NCBI GenBank assembly: GCA_964304625.1
Contig: OZ199838.1
Location: 9,796,001 to 9,860,000 of the forward strand
DNA: 64,000 nt
Direction: 5' to 3'
DNA from: Kudoa neothunni
Taxonomy: Eukaryota > Cnidaria
Both the position numbers and the translations under genes were made by a program. Under the pieces are notes generated by a model, which did no database searches, was not told the origin of the DNA, and saw nothing but the letters and a program-made list of their open reading frames with translations. The stretch's first letter is position 1; each line of letters starts with the position of its first letter. Positions 10,697 to 23,628 of the stretch are shown here, piece by piece.

Positions 10697-13600
10697 TTAA
10701 ATGTGTCTTTCCTTTATTCTTAGGACATTGAGAACTTCATTGAACTTTGTTGGGTCCAAACCAGTAGAGTTATTTTCATAAAGTTCCGTGAACTTAAAAA
10801 CAATTATAAAACAGATGTGTATAGATGTATACCTCTTGAATAATGTTTTCGTTCTTTGAAGAAGTTGATACTTCATACAAAATAAAAGCTAAGATCCGTG
10901 AATACCCATTGAACCTATGTGTGTAAAAAGAATAAGCTATAACAATAATAAAGGTTGTTCAATACTTTTGTACTATAGCATTCCAATTGTCTCTCACGAA
11001 TCCCCACACTAAGAGACTTCCTATCGACGTGGAGGAAGCTTTGGTGATAAATGATTTCAGCCATATTTTTGTAACAAAATTCGAATATATGCTCTCATTA
11101 AGATACCTAAAACCTATATAGCGCAAGTGAAGGTTTCACACAGACTTCAATAATTTTTGTTCATTCTGAGTCTGCGACAGTGCAAAATCTATTACTCTTA
11201 TCAGTCGGTGGCTTTTACTTTCTGACTTAATTCTCTCCAAGTGTTCGATCTGAGTAGCATTTCCATGCTTGACAACCGCTAAAAACATGTTTTTAAGTTC
11301 CTTAACATCATTTCTAGACATCCTAGATATAAGCTGAGTTTATTAGGATAATTATTGCTGAGCTACATTTGTGGCGTGGTTCGATTTGTCTCCCATTTGT
11401 CGAAAGAATTAAGCAAAGACTTGACAACTTGAGAGCAATTATACTTCACACATTTCTCAATTATTTGGTTATATAGGCTACTTTATGGAAGGATCATAAA
11501 TAAAAAAGCCATTAAAAAATACTTCCAAAGAAATGAATTAATCGTATGAACTCCTCTAGAACCTTCAATTATTTTATATTTATTTACATAAAACTTGTTA
11601 TATATTATCTAAAAGTCGAAAAGTAATAAAATTGCGAAAAATTATCATTAACTTTGTGTAGGGCTTGATTTGCAAACGCTTCGTGTATTCGCGAAAACTC
11701 CTCCATATACTCTATTATAATATCCAGAAGGAAAACATCGCCCTCATCTTTTAAGTATTCTATCAATTTCCAACCGTGCAATGAAGTAATATCATAATTT
11801 CTAGTGAATACGAATTAACAGACAAAGTAAAAACATGGAGGGTCACCTTATCAAACGGAGAGAATCAGATACAAGAGCATATTTTTCCGAAAAAGTCAAT
11901 ACCTAGGTACTCAAAATTAAATAATACTCTTTGGATCTGGCTTACATTATTATTATCATTATTAGATAATGCGAACACAAGATTATTCCACAATGTCCAA
12001 TCATAATTAGACACATAATATCCAATTCGATTGCGATTGATCATTATCCATGATACTTTTCCATTCATTGTAAAATTCTCTTAGAATTAATAATAAATTA
12101 GAGATAAGTTTATAAAATAAGAATACGCGTTTGTTGAGTAAGCCACAGGGTTCCTGTACTGATGGTGTCATTGCCATGGTATTTAACATTGAAAAAAACT
12201 GGAACAACCCACTGGAGCTTGTCTTGATCGTCGCTTTATTATACACATGTTAAGAATGGAACCCAAAAAATGTTAATACTTCAAATCCCTGTCATTTATT
12301 TTCAAAAACTTCTTATACGAGATTTGAATGATATTTTTTTGAGGTGTATCCAACAATGACACGGATAAAACGACGAATCCGGGATTTAATGTCCATGTTT
12401 GAATCATACTGTTTATGTTCTCACTTTTAAATGTCTATTATCCAAATATTTATCCGGTTAATAATTCAAAGAAATACTTTGTTTAATAGTTTTATTAAAT
12501 CCATTGTATTTACGGACTTGTACTTGTATCTCTTTAAATATTTTCTGATGAATATAGTAAAGTTCTGTTCACCAACAACCTCAAATAACATTCTATACAC
12601 TGCACTACCCTAAAAATAGTTATATTAATTTCAATTTGTTACGAATTCATAATTTTGTACTTTGTAATATGATTGTGCGGTAAAGCATGCTAAAGGTTTA
12701 TCTGTATGATAATTATATGGGAGAATTAAGGGGTTAGCACTTTTTGTTTGATCCATATTCATAATTTTATCGTATTTAAACTTTTTAATTTCTCTAAGTG
12801 GATTTGGAAAATTGAAATATTTTATGGAAATAATAATGTCTAAAAACCTAACCAAACCTTCACTTAGCCAAATATGGTTCCAAGTTTTGGGAGTGACAAG
12901 GTTACCAAGCCACTACAACAATATAGAATTAATTTGGCAGTTTTCCAACTTTAAATAATAAAAAATTGAGTTTATGATACAAATTATTTTTTCATTTAAT
13001 GCGATTTTGTTGAATTAATGTTTTTACCTGGTGTATAACTTCGTGAATTATTAGTTTGCTATAGTCAATAACTGCAATCTTATTTTTCATGGAAAAATAT
13101 TTCTTGTTAAAAGTTATTAAGCCCCAATTTTCCATTCCACCCCATTGGAAATCGTTGACTACAATCATATCCAACTTTTTCAGTATGTAAGAGCTATTTG
13201 TCAGCGATTCCATTATATTTAAAGCTTTATCTGCAATAGGCAATGCGTATTTGGTATAATTTATTTCTGTAATAGGGGCTATAAGCGTGACCTAGAAAAC
13301 AACATTAATTATAGATAAAGATTTAATAATGATACGTTGACATAGTTGGTGGTATTTGTAGTCAGCGATATGGAAGAGTAGTTATTAATTGAGAATCCCA
13401 ACAGATAAGTGCTCATTTTAGGTGTGGATTCAAATACAACCAACACTCTATCAGCTGATTTACTTTTCTATATTAAATCAATCAACTATAATGGTTATAA
13501 CAAGTACAGTTCTGGCTATCGGCGTATTTGAAAAGGATTTGAACGAAGATCCATGTACGAGGCGCAGCACAAATCTTGCCTTCATACTAGGTTCGTCGAA

Positions 13601-14260
13601 GCAGGGAAATACTTCTCTGGCGAGGTTTGGTTGGAAATTTGTCATGAAAGCTGGAGATCTATTATACATAAGGAAGTCATCTCTGCGCATCATTATGATT
13701 CCTTCGGTATATTTGTTAATATTTCCTTTAAAAGAAATCTCCAGTGTGTAATGGTTATCAAATATTAATTTTTTATCAAAACTAACGACATGGTGATCAC
13801 GCTTTTTCCCCAGAAAACAAATATGATCAACTTTCACAAGTCCCGAATCATCATAAGTTGCAGCTGGTAATGCTTGATTTCTTCCGGCAATAGATAACCC
13901 TATCAACTGACTATGCTTGGAGTGGAAAACAATTTTTTGGACTCCATCTTTATTCACCACTCTAAGGAAGATCTTCACATGACCACAATATTGCTGAAGA
14001 TCATCGTTGAATTCAAACTTGAGACTGTATTTTTTAAGAATGATGCCTGAGTTGGCTTCCAAAAAATCATTCGTTCTATTCCACCATTCCTCATCCAACT
14101 GTCCACATAACGGCAGCACGTCAATATTTTGTTGTAATCGTTTCATACGACATGTCATTTCATTATTTTGGGTATGGCGTTCAAGAAATGGAACTTCATT
14201 CATGTTGTTAACGTGCGACGTTTGAACAATCGGTAACAGGAATATAACAACCAACATCAT
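10697..14260 (-). CDS. M1-family aminopeptidase, catalytically complete copy (14 exons)
   Basis: A zinc aminopeptidase of the M1/APN group, which trims N-terminal residues from peptides. Exons inferred from GT-AG sites and frame: 13508-14260, 13336-13467, 13028-13291, 12661-12912, 12478-12609, 12127-12434 (probably split by a 46-bp intron at 12234-12279), 11946-12079, 11847-11902, about 11640-11800, about 11365-11475, 11142-about 11335, 10966-11106, 10833-10914, 10697-10792. Seen: signal peptide MMLVVIFLLPIVQT, KMSTYLLGF, GGMEN (GAMEN), HEVIHQ (HExxH), WLGNLV, LSEGL (third zinc ligand), the Tyr in QSYYKG, WIMINRNRIGYY, the ARM-like C-terminal domain, and LVWGFVRDNWNAI near the end. An ATG at 14383 in the same frame would instead give a longer N-terminus. 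Exon lengths match those of the 1-4160 paralogue, so the two arose by duplication. Exon limits at 11142-11800 are approximate. Confidence 0.82.
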
Positions 14261-15004
14261 TACTATACTTTCTGTACTAAACTGACCAGTCTTACGACAA
14301 TTTAAATGCCCGACGTTGTCGACACTGTACATTAAAATAGAAATAATTAAAGTTTGTGATAAAATACTACGCTGATCAAACATTATCTCTCCGAATGATC
14401 ATATTATAAGAAACACTTTTCTGCAGAATAGGAATTAGATTAAACATTTTTTACTCAATAGTTCAGAAAATATTATACATTGGAAGTTAAATTATTTCTT
14501 TTCATGTAGAATTAATTAACTTTTGTACGAACCTCTATCATCAACGGAAAACGTTGTAAACGTTTGATTTCTCACAGGATGACATTTTTATTGTCTTTAT
14601 TTATACACGATACTACAAATGATAACGGTAGTCAAACGTTGTATCTTAATATCTTTTGTTGCCTTAAAAATAATAGCTAAAACACGATGTTTATAGATTA
14701 TGGTAAATCAAATAATCTTAAATTTAAATCAAACGAGCCTATTATATTTAAAAGAATATATGAAAAACGCACTTAAATATTGAACGAACATTTTGGTTTT
14801 ATAATAATTCCTTCGGCATGTTTGAAATAATACAGAATTAACATGCTAATCTCACTATCAACAGCTATTAGATGTAAATTGATGTAAGAAGTGTTTTAAA
14901 GCGAACCTAATGATGCTATATTTTATTACGGAGAAAAAAAAACTTAATATCAATACATTCAGTATTGTTTTTCGTACAATGCCTTAGTTATGACTTTAGA
15001 ATTT
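13524..15004. repeat. Segmental duplication, source copy
   Basis: About 1.48 kb (exon 1 of the aminopeptidase, its 5' region and flanking DNA) recurs at 19741-21246 in the same orientation with scattered substitutions and small indels. From 14384 to 15004 it holds no gene; it is shared upstream DNA and probably contains the promoter. Similarity stops near 15004. Confidence 0.85.
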
Positions 15005-15589
15005 TGGTAATGGGGGAGTGTGTGGTACCTAAAAATCACTATCTTGCGCATGTTCCTTCTTTCTAATTTTTCCACGATTGTTTATAATAAAATAATACCG
15101 AGAGCAAAGATTCAGCTCAAAATAACAACTAAATTCTAACAATTCTCAACCTGAACACCGTCGGATGCACGTGCAATCTCCATCGTGTGACAATAAACAT
15201 TTGACTTTCTCTTATTTTCAAATTAACCATTACTTTCATGATTTATTATTGAACATAATAATTTAATTTCTTTATTTGAACGACGTATAAACTTTTTTAA
15301 TAAAATAATGGGTTTGCTTAACACATGTTAAGGAAATGGATTCGTTAAGTTTTCTATGAGATAACGCTTTTTTCCATTAATTAATGATCCCATAAAATTA
15401 TTTGATGCACTTCTACATAGAGGGTACCTTCGTTCACATCCTCATAGGAGCTCTAAATGTTATAATTTTAAATGTTTTTCGTTAACAAAACGAAAATCAA
15501 ATGTTAGAAGACCTATGTCAAAAATGACATCGTACGAACGGAATGATTATGATTATATGTTTTTCTATTTCAGGTTGTCATGGTCCATC

Positions 15590-15860
15590 TTATAACCTGA
15601 CGCTCAAAAAAATTTGTAAAATTATTTATTACTGGTCCATGGATAATCTCTATTTTATCCGCCTCCGAAATGATTCATTCTGACAAGAAAACGGTGGCTA
15701 TGTGGTTTACGAAGCTTCGAGATATTCGCGCCAGAACATTAATCAACGATCCAAATTTGGCGGAGAAGGTTTCGTAGTAGAAATAGACGAAACCCTTCTC
15801 CACGGAAAACGAAAAAATAATCGTGACCTTTATTTAAAGGGAGATATTTGGAAGACGTCT
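15590..15860 (+). pseudogene. Merlin (IS1016/ISXO2-like) transposase relic
   Basis: Two overlapping plus-strand frames give the start of a Merlin-type DDE transposase: KKTVAMWFTKLRDI (about 15687-15730), then, after a frameshift near 15755, GGEGFVVEIDETLLHGKRK with the first catalytic Asp. This matches the family pattern of a helix-turn-helix followed by a Gly-rich turn and EIDE. The catalytic C-terminal half is not recognised, so this is a truncated, frameshifted fossil. A fuller Merlin copy lies at 56196-57214. Confidence 0.65.
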
Positions 15861-18800
15861 CCGAACAAAGAATTTGTTGATCTAAGTGATTATCTCTATT
15901 ATTGAATACATTATATTTCTTTATCATGGCTTGTTATACTTTTGATCTTATAGCAGTCGATGATATGAGCGGAAGCCAATATGAGCATCAGAGAACGAAG
16001 TGTCGGATAATTCCTCAAGTAATATACGATTATCTTGTCCAATTTATTTAAGTATATAAATTCGGCAAGAAGAGAAAGATTCGTTAACGTATTGACGGTC
16101 GTGGATATTTGGTTTGGCACTTTGTCAAGTCAACGACAATAACAAAAGGTGACTAAAGTAGGTTTGATACTTCTACGTCGAAAAAAGAAATTCCGAAACC
16201 TTAACCGAAATTATCAAGAATGAAGTCATTTCTGGGTCGACCATTTTTAGTGATGGGGTGGTCTGCCTACAATAGTTTATCGTCACTTGATTATAATCAT
16301 ATAAAAATTAATCATTCTACAGAATATGTTTGTGATGGGTTTCACATTAATACTGTCACGTAGTTGCTAACATTCAGTATTTAATATTTATCGTCCCCGT
16401 TCGGCAACACGTGTGTTCAGTTCAATTCATTGTTGTCTTCTCTGGCGCAGTTTAAATTCATAACAAATACCATCGAGGCCTGCTAGGGAAGACTGAAAAC
16501 AAAATTCCTACGAATAAAAAGAGGGGTTTCTCTGAAAACTTTGAAGAATATTTATCTGAGGAATGGTTCAGATCAATTTATGGGAAAAAATTTGAACTTT
16601 TAAATAACGTTTTTAGTATGATTAAATATACTACTGAATAAATTAATGCATGTCTATCTATGAACATGCAAAAATTATTAAATAAACGATATTGTAGCTT
16701 TTTTGAAAATAAACGTCGAAAACAGCATTCCCTAATTATAAGGTATATAGATTTAAAATCCGATCCTAATACGATTACAAAAATAACTAGCGCAAAAGGC
16801 TCCGCTTCGCGAAGGCTTCCCTGCGCAGACTAAAGCCTTTTTGATTTTTAAGTAAATAGCGCTAATGCCGTGGATTCTTCACGAAATAATATAAAGTGAA
16901 ATTAAATAATATAAGGTTTGCTCATTAATTCTTATTATATAATAAACTTTATATTATTGTCATCAACACGAGTATTTTAAATTGAGTTATCAGTTTCTCA
17001 AGAGCTAGTGCCCAGTTTTGACTGGTACAGTGTGATGGGAAATTTTATTTTTATTTTTCAATAAAGACATTTTACGGAAGAGTTAGTCTAATTAGCACGT
17101 TAAACACTGAATTTTATTGTTCCATTTTAATTGATGCATTTAAAGCTTGTCATCACTTTTGAAATGTGATGATTTAGATAAACGAAATTATGCGCACACT
17201 TTCCATTCAAATATAAATAGAGGTATAGAGAGAAATTCATGAGTAAGTTAAGTTTATTTTACAAATTATTGACCAAAAATATAACCTTAATTTTAAGAGA
17301 AATACAATTAGCTATTAAAGTTCAGTTATTCATGTAACAAAATCATTAGGTAACTTAAATAAGGCTTTCAGTTCTTTTCAAAATTTTGCGATAAAAATTA
17401 ATCCTTCTAGTTATAAAATTTATTATTAGTCTAAAAACGATAAAAAAAATCAACTCAACCAAAGATGCCTCCGAAATATAAATATTAATTGTTACTCCTT
17501 TTTTTCAATTATATAAAGATGTTAATGATGTTTTAAAAAGCTTTGAGCGGTAGATTAGGTATTCACTATTTTAACATAATTTCCCAATTTTTAAATAAAT
17601 CCAATCTTGTTTTTTATCAGAAATATTTATTGGTTCAAAAATATACACATTTAATTAACAAAATACGATTAAATCAAAAATGTATAGGTGCTTTTGGTTT
17701 GAAAAATTACAGTAATGCTTAAACATCAACTGGTTTTCTTGAAGGAATTCACCCTTTTAAAAATTAACGTACTGTTTGATTGCTCTAAAAAATTTCTTTG
17801 TATTGAACTATTCTTAGATTTATAAAACTTTGTGAAAATATCGGCCACATCGAATAGACCAATAATTTCTTATTAACTAACATGGCACGTATTAAGAGTG
17901 GACTGTATTTTGTGCAAAAGTAATCGTGAATATAAATTCTTAAACTAAGTATAGAATGTGTCGCATATTTTCTTTCAGCTTTTATATCATAATGAATTAG
18001 TTTTAGCGAAAAGGAAATTATATATTGATTTGAATATTAATCTTAAGGTTTGGGGGTAAGGAATAATTAGGTTACCAAGAACTTAAACATTATTTAAAAA
18101 ATTGTCTCATCAAACTTAAAAACTTATCGAAAAGAAAAATACAGTTTCAGTCCCAATCGATATTTTTGATAAAAAGAAATGTTCACATCTCAGGACTTGC
18201 AATTGAACATAATTTTCATTTAAGTTATCACAAAAATTTTAACTATATGAAAACTCTACACACATTTCATATCGTTTTTAGAATACGTATAGACTCAAAT
18301 TATTCCAACATGGCAACAACTTGTTTTTCTCAAATTATGTGTTTTATTTAAAATGATCATAATCTATTTTTCTTAGGCAGTGGCTATTGCAACGGGAGGA
18401 AATAACTCGAAAACTAACGTGTCTATACAAATTTTAATTTCTTTTTTATAATCAATGATTTTTTCGCCAAATAATTTCAAATTTTTGGGGAAATATAATA
18501 TGGTGAAAATTTCAAGGTTGTTATTGAAAATTAAGTAACTTCATAATGTCATTTTGATTTGATAGATCGTAGGAACACTAAAAAAAGCTTTATAAGACAA
18601 TAAACTTTTATAATTGCAAAAACTTTATGTAAATCGTATGCTTTCTATAGTATGAATTACCACGCTCGGGAGTCCGCGCTATTACGTAAGACTTAGTTAA
18701 CTAGTAGTACTGGTTCTTTCGTTGGTTAACATCCCTCTGATTCGATACATGCTATTATGGAGAATTATTAACACATTAATTAAAGATTTTTTCTCGAAAT

Positions 18801-19440
18801 TTATAATATGAATAATGTGTATTAATGTATAACTCATTGTATTTAAAGTTGTCTCAATCTACGAAATAAACACAAATCTATGATTTCGAGTTAGATTTAT
18901 TTATACTATATATAGGACTTTAAAAATAGATTATTTGTTAAAGATATGGTAGTTTTTAAGTAATAATGTGTCATTTCCTTGATTCGATGTTACGTAGCAA
19001 TAATTTGAGGGTAATGGGTAATAATTCTCTACATAAAAACAAAAATATGATTATTATAATAAAATGAAGATCCTTTTAAGACAGAGTTCGGCAACGACCG
19101 GCCCCCGGGACAATTTGGCCCGCAAGGGATGTCATTGATAAAGTTAATTTTTTTGACGGTGCTTATATAATTTCCCCAACTTTTAATTTCGATCTCTTCA
19201 GCATATAAATAAGCTTAATAGCAATGTGAACTATGTTACTTAAGTATTATTCCCTTGTTTGAAACATAAAAGTGCTTAAAAAAATAAAGATTAAAATTTT
19301 TTCCCGAGTCAAATCCTTACTTATTTTTACTGGTTGTACGATATTAGTTTTATTGTAGCTAATGGAAACGTTTAATTATTGCTCTTTACGATTTAGAACA
19401 ATAATTTGAACATATAAACGTTTAAATTCAGCACCAAAAA
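15861..19440. other. AT-rich DNA without recognisable genes
   Basis: Only short structures are seen: a GC-richer hairpin at about 16790-16865 (agcgcaaaaggct and its inverted partner), a transposon-end-like string at 18376-18400 resembling the ends of the MULE at 24382-27912, and a GC-rich string at about 19088-19130 that looks like a hAT terminus. No exon series was found. Confidence 0.45.
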
Positions 19441-19540
19441 TATCAGGTAAATTATGAAATAAAAAATTGTATAAAACCAGTAATTCCTTCATAAAAATAC
19501 CGAACATTCACGTTCGTTATGTTTCTTTTTCTCGTTAAGA

Positions 19541-19740
19541 NNNNNNNNNNNNNNNNNNNNNNNNNNNNNNNNNNNNNNNNNNNNNNNNNNNNNNNNNNNN
19601 NNNNNNNNNNNNNNNNNNNNNNNNNNNNNNNNNNNNNNNNNNNNNNNNNNNNNNNNNNNNNNNNNNNNNNNNNNNNNNNNNNNNNNNNNNNNNNNNNNNN
19701 NNNNNNNNNNNNNNNNNNNNNNNNNNNNNNNNNNNNNNNN
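19541..19740. other. Assembly gap (200 N)
   Basis: Exactly 200 undetermined bases at the point where the duplicated aminopeptidase exon breaks off. The round size suggests a scaffold gap of unknown true length. Confidence 0.98.
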
Positions 19741-20490
19741 GTATTTGAAAAGGATTTGAACGAAGATCCATGTACGAGGCGCAGCACAAATCTTGCCTTC
19801 ATACTAGGTTCGTCGAAGCAGGGAAATACTTCTCTGGCGAGGTTTGGTTGGAAATTTGTCATGAAAGCTGGAGATCTATTATACATAAGGAAGTCATCTC
19901 CATGTATCATTTTAATTCCTTCAGTATATTTGTTAATATTTCCTTTAAAAGAAATCTCCAGTGTGTAATGGTTATCAAATATTAATTTTTTATCAAAACT
20001 AACGACATGGTGATCACGCTTTTTCCCCAGAAAACAAATATGATCAACTTTCACAAGACCTGAATCATCATAAGTTGCAGCTGGTAATGCTTGATTTCTT
20101 CTGGCAATAGATAACCCTATCAACTGACTATGCTTGGAGTGGAAAACAATTTTTTGGACTCCATCTTCGTCCACTACTCTAAGGAAGATCTTCACATGAC
20201 CACAATATTGCTGAAGATCATCGTTGAATTCAAACTTAAGACTGTATTTTTTGAGAATGATGCCTGAGTTGGCTTCCAAAAAATCATTCGTTCTATTCCA
20301 CCATTCCTCATCCAACTGCCCACACAATTGCAGCACGTCAATATTTTGTTGGAATTGTTTCATAGGACATGTCACTTCATTATTTTGGATATGGGCTTCC
20401 AAAAAATGGAAATTCATTCATATTGTTAACATGTAATGTTTGAACAATCGGTAACAGGAATATAACAACCAACATCATTACTATACTTTC
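19741..20490 (-). pseudogene. Truncated duplicate of M1 aminopeptidase exon 1
   Basis: Nearly identical at protein level to exon 1 of the gene at 10697-14260, from the signal region (ESIVMMLVVIFLLPIVQT) to the GSSFKSFSN end of the N-terminal domain. A frameshift near 20400 at a run of A separates the signal peptide from the rest, and the exon runs into the assembly gap. The sequence left of the gap (19441-19540) does not resemble exon 2 or 3. No zinc-binding exon is present, so as assembled it cannot encode a peptidase. If the gap hides more exons this call would change; the frameshift should then be checked against reads. Confidence 0.75.
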
Positions 20491-21246
20491 TGTACTAAAC
20501 TGACCAGTCTTACACACTTTGAATGTCTGACGTTGCCGATACTGTACATTAAAATAGAAATGATAAAATATTACGCTGATCAAACATTATCTCTCCGCAT
20601 TATTATATTATATGGATCACTTTGCTGCAGAATAGGAATTAGACTAACATTTGTTCGGTTCTTCGGTTTAACAAATTATACTAAACATTTTTTAATCAAT
20701 AATTTGGAAAATATTATACTTTGGAAGTTAAATTATCTATTTTCACGTAGAATTAATAATTAACCTTTGTACGAACCTTTATCATCAACGAAAAATGTTG
20801 CACACGGTTGATTGCTCACAGAATGACATTTTTATCGTCTTTATGCATTGTACTACAAATGATAACTGTAGTCAAACGTTGTATCTTAATATCTTTTTTT
20901 CCTTAAAAATAATAGCTAAAACACGATGTTTATAGATTATGGTAAATCAAATAACCTTAAATTAAGCGCGAAGCGAGCCTATTGTATTTAAAAGAATATA
21001 TGAAAAACGCACTTAAATATTGAACGAACATTTTGGTTTTATAATAATTCCTTCGGCATGTTTGAAATAATACAGAATTAACATGCTAATCTCACTATCA
21101 ACAGCTATTAGATGTAAATTGATTTAAGAAGTGTTTTAAAGCGAACCTAATGATGCTATATTTTATTACGGAGAGTAAAAAAACTTAATATCAATACATT
21201 CAGTATTGTTTTTCGTACAATACCTTAATTATGACTTTAGAATTTT
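19741..21246. repeat. Segmental duplication, second copy
   Basis: Matches 13524-15004 in the same orientation, starting right at the assembly gap and ending near 21246 at agaatttta. The part at 20500-21246 is non-coding upstream DNA. Confidence 0.85.
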
Positions 21247-21598
21247 ACATTTTAATTGGAAACAAAAACTTCTCTAAAAAAGATCGAAACGATCGTTCTG
21301 TTTTTGCTTCTATATGAATTTCTGTAAACCTACTTGATAAACCATATTATTCAGTATCTTGTTATCGTGAAAGCACGTCAACAACTTTCAATAGTTTTTA
21401 AGAATGAGATCTAACAAATTTTTTGATACTTAAAGTAAGGATTCTAATGTCCTAAGCAGTTAGTTAATAAAATACACTGGGTACATAACTATATAAAGAT
21501 ATTAACCTATCATCAACAATGAAATTTAAAACTGTTTATCTCCCTAATAATGCAAATGTTTGGTGCTTTTTAGCGCCCGAAGTTGATCTAACATAACG
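21247..21598. other. AT-rich intergenic DNA
   Basis: Nothing recognised between the duplication and the SINE. Confidence 0.5.
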
Positions 21599-21609
21599 AA
21601 TTAGGGGCA

Positions 21610-22083
21610 TTTTTTTGTTTACAAGGTAAAACCCCTGGCGCAACTTATTAGGTTGTGGAATTCTGGTTGGTCAGGACCTCTTCCATTAACGCTTTAGGCA
21701 CCGCATGACGTAACATGAAACCCCGTCGCTTATCTTTATGCGGTAAATTGGGACTTTAACCCACAAAACATCCTCGTTTCAGGACGATCACCACCCCAAA
21801 CCCTATCCCTTTAAGGACGTTGGCTCTGCGGGAACTGCAAATCACTTTGCATTCCGATGGGCTCCGGAGATTCAAACTCCTATTCACGCTCATCCCATTT
21901 CACGCAAACCTGGCTGCCAATGCATCCCACTCCACAACGAGCGTACACGTTAACCACAGCGCCTAAATACGGGAAGAGACCCACCGACGCGGAAGCAGTA
22001 GTCTGACCACCGGCGGATTCGAACTATTACCTCAAGATTCTGAGTCCGAGTGTCACACTAATGTGCTATCTGTCCACGGCCTT
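21610..22083 (-). mobile_element. tRNA-derived SINE, about 474 bp
   Basis: A GC-rich island (near 50%) in AT-rich DNA. Read on the minus strand it starts GGCCGTGGACAGATAGCAC and carries a Pol III B-box, AGTTCGAATCC, about 60 bases in, with an A-box-like stretch before it; the 5' part thus resembles a tRNA. A long unique body follows and then an A-rich tail (AAACAAAAAAA). It is flanked by an 11-bp perfect direct repeat, AATTAGGGGCA, at 21599-21609 and 22084-22094: a target-site duplication typical of LINE-mediated retroposition. No open frame is expected or seen. The parental tRNA (Leu/Ser-like arm arrangement) is uncertain. Confidence 0.8.
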
Positions 22084-22094
22084 AATTAGGGGCA

Positions 22095-23628
22095 GGGCTG
22101 CCAGCGGGATTTTAGAAAAAACCCAAGTTTAAGTAAAAAAGCTAGTCTAAAGTAGTACAAAAAATAGAACAATATCTATTAATGTTTTTAATCATCTTCC
22201 GAGTCTTCAAATACGTCTACAGATATTAAATTTAAATTTATCGTCGTATTATTGCAATTTATTGGCGGGAACACTCATTCAAACTTAATGTCTAGTATAG
22301 ATCAATATGCTCACAATGAATGAATTAATTAATTAATTCATAGTTCAAGATATATTTTGAAATAACGTTAAATTTTTCTAATAATGTGCGACAATGTTAA
22401 TTGAACAATTGTGCAATCGTGCCACGTTAAACAATCTATTGTGCTGTCGTTCAATATCGTAAATGTTTAAACTCTGCACGATATAATCTGAGTAGGATAC
22501 GTTATTAAAAATATAAATATTAATGCCGCAAATAATAAAATTTGTGTTATTATTCAATGTTTACAGGTTTTCAATACAAACCCAAGATTTTAAAGAAAAA
22601 TGAAAAAAACCAAGAACCCAAGGTGACCACAAAAAATCCATGATCTTAGAGAAAAACCCAAGCAGCGAACGACCTGATTAGGGATACATGTCAGCCATTT
22701 TTAATCCGAACCACTAAATTTAGAGGATGTACAAAGTTGAGTATAATCAGCCTTACACTGCTGATAATTAACATACCGATGTTTCTATAAGAGAAAAAAT
22801 AGAGGATCCTCAACCCTCGAAATTTCGAGGGTATAGGGATTATCCTCTAGTTCGAAGAGATTAAGTCAATATATCAACAACATTATGTAATCGATGTTAG
22901 AAGAAATTTTCTTATCAAAATTCAGCATTGCATTACTTTTTTGAATAAACTATCCTATTTATTTTAAAATATCGGCTAAACTACAGTACTATTGTATCTG
23001 CGTACGAACGTCGGGCGGCGTCGCCGCATACAAAATCGGAAATAAAGTCGTTTCCTACAATTCGTCCTGTTAATTCACTTCTTTTTCAAAAAATTTTTCA
23101 TTTTTGTTCTTATCACGTAATATTACATTATGTAGTCAAATTGAGATCAAAAAGAATAACCTATAAACTGGGGAAAAAATCTTAAGTCGAGCACATTCGG
23201 TCTCATGTGGAATCTCTGTTGTTAACAAATACACCAAAAAAAATTATTATTTCTCAATAATTTTAACAAATTCGAAGTTGTTAACTGTTCGCTGAATTTT
23301 TTTTATTTTTATCTGTTAATAATAAGTTTGTAAATGTTCAATCTTGTGACTTCGTATTTTAAAAACAGAACGTACTGATTTATTCTATTCAAAATAAGAC
23401 GAAGACGTTTCAATTTAACGATGGCATTCCTTAATGTGGTTTTTAATATAGGAATTTTTTTCGATTAGTTTATTCATGATTAAACGAATTTTAAAACAAT
23501 ATTTGTTCCAAAATTCAAACACGGAACGTTTTATTTTATTCTGTTATCTTTTTATTAATATACATTAAGTAACTAAAAAAATATTCAATAATTATTTTAG
23601 AATTAAACTTAAATTTAACCCTCTGAGA
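22095..23628. other. AT-rich DNA with two strong palindromes
   Basis: No gene. It holds a perfect 20-bp palindrome at 22813-22832 inside a wider AGAGGAT/ATCCTCT inverted pair, and a GC-rich hairpin (gcggcgtcgccgc) near 23015. Confidence 0.5.
22813..22832. repeat. Perfect 20-bp palindrome
   Basis: accctcgaaatttcgagggt is its own reverse complement. It is nested between agaggat (about 22801) and atcctct (about 22842). The style resembles the subterminal GGGT...ACCC palindromes of the piggyBac-like elements here, so it may be a transposon end. Confidence 0.8.

Noticed and set aside
21990-22083. A functional tRNA gene at the SINE head
   Set aside because: The arms do not pair as a full cloverleaf by eye, and the unit is bounded by a target duplication and an A-tail, so a SINE explains it better.
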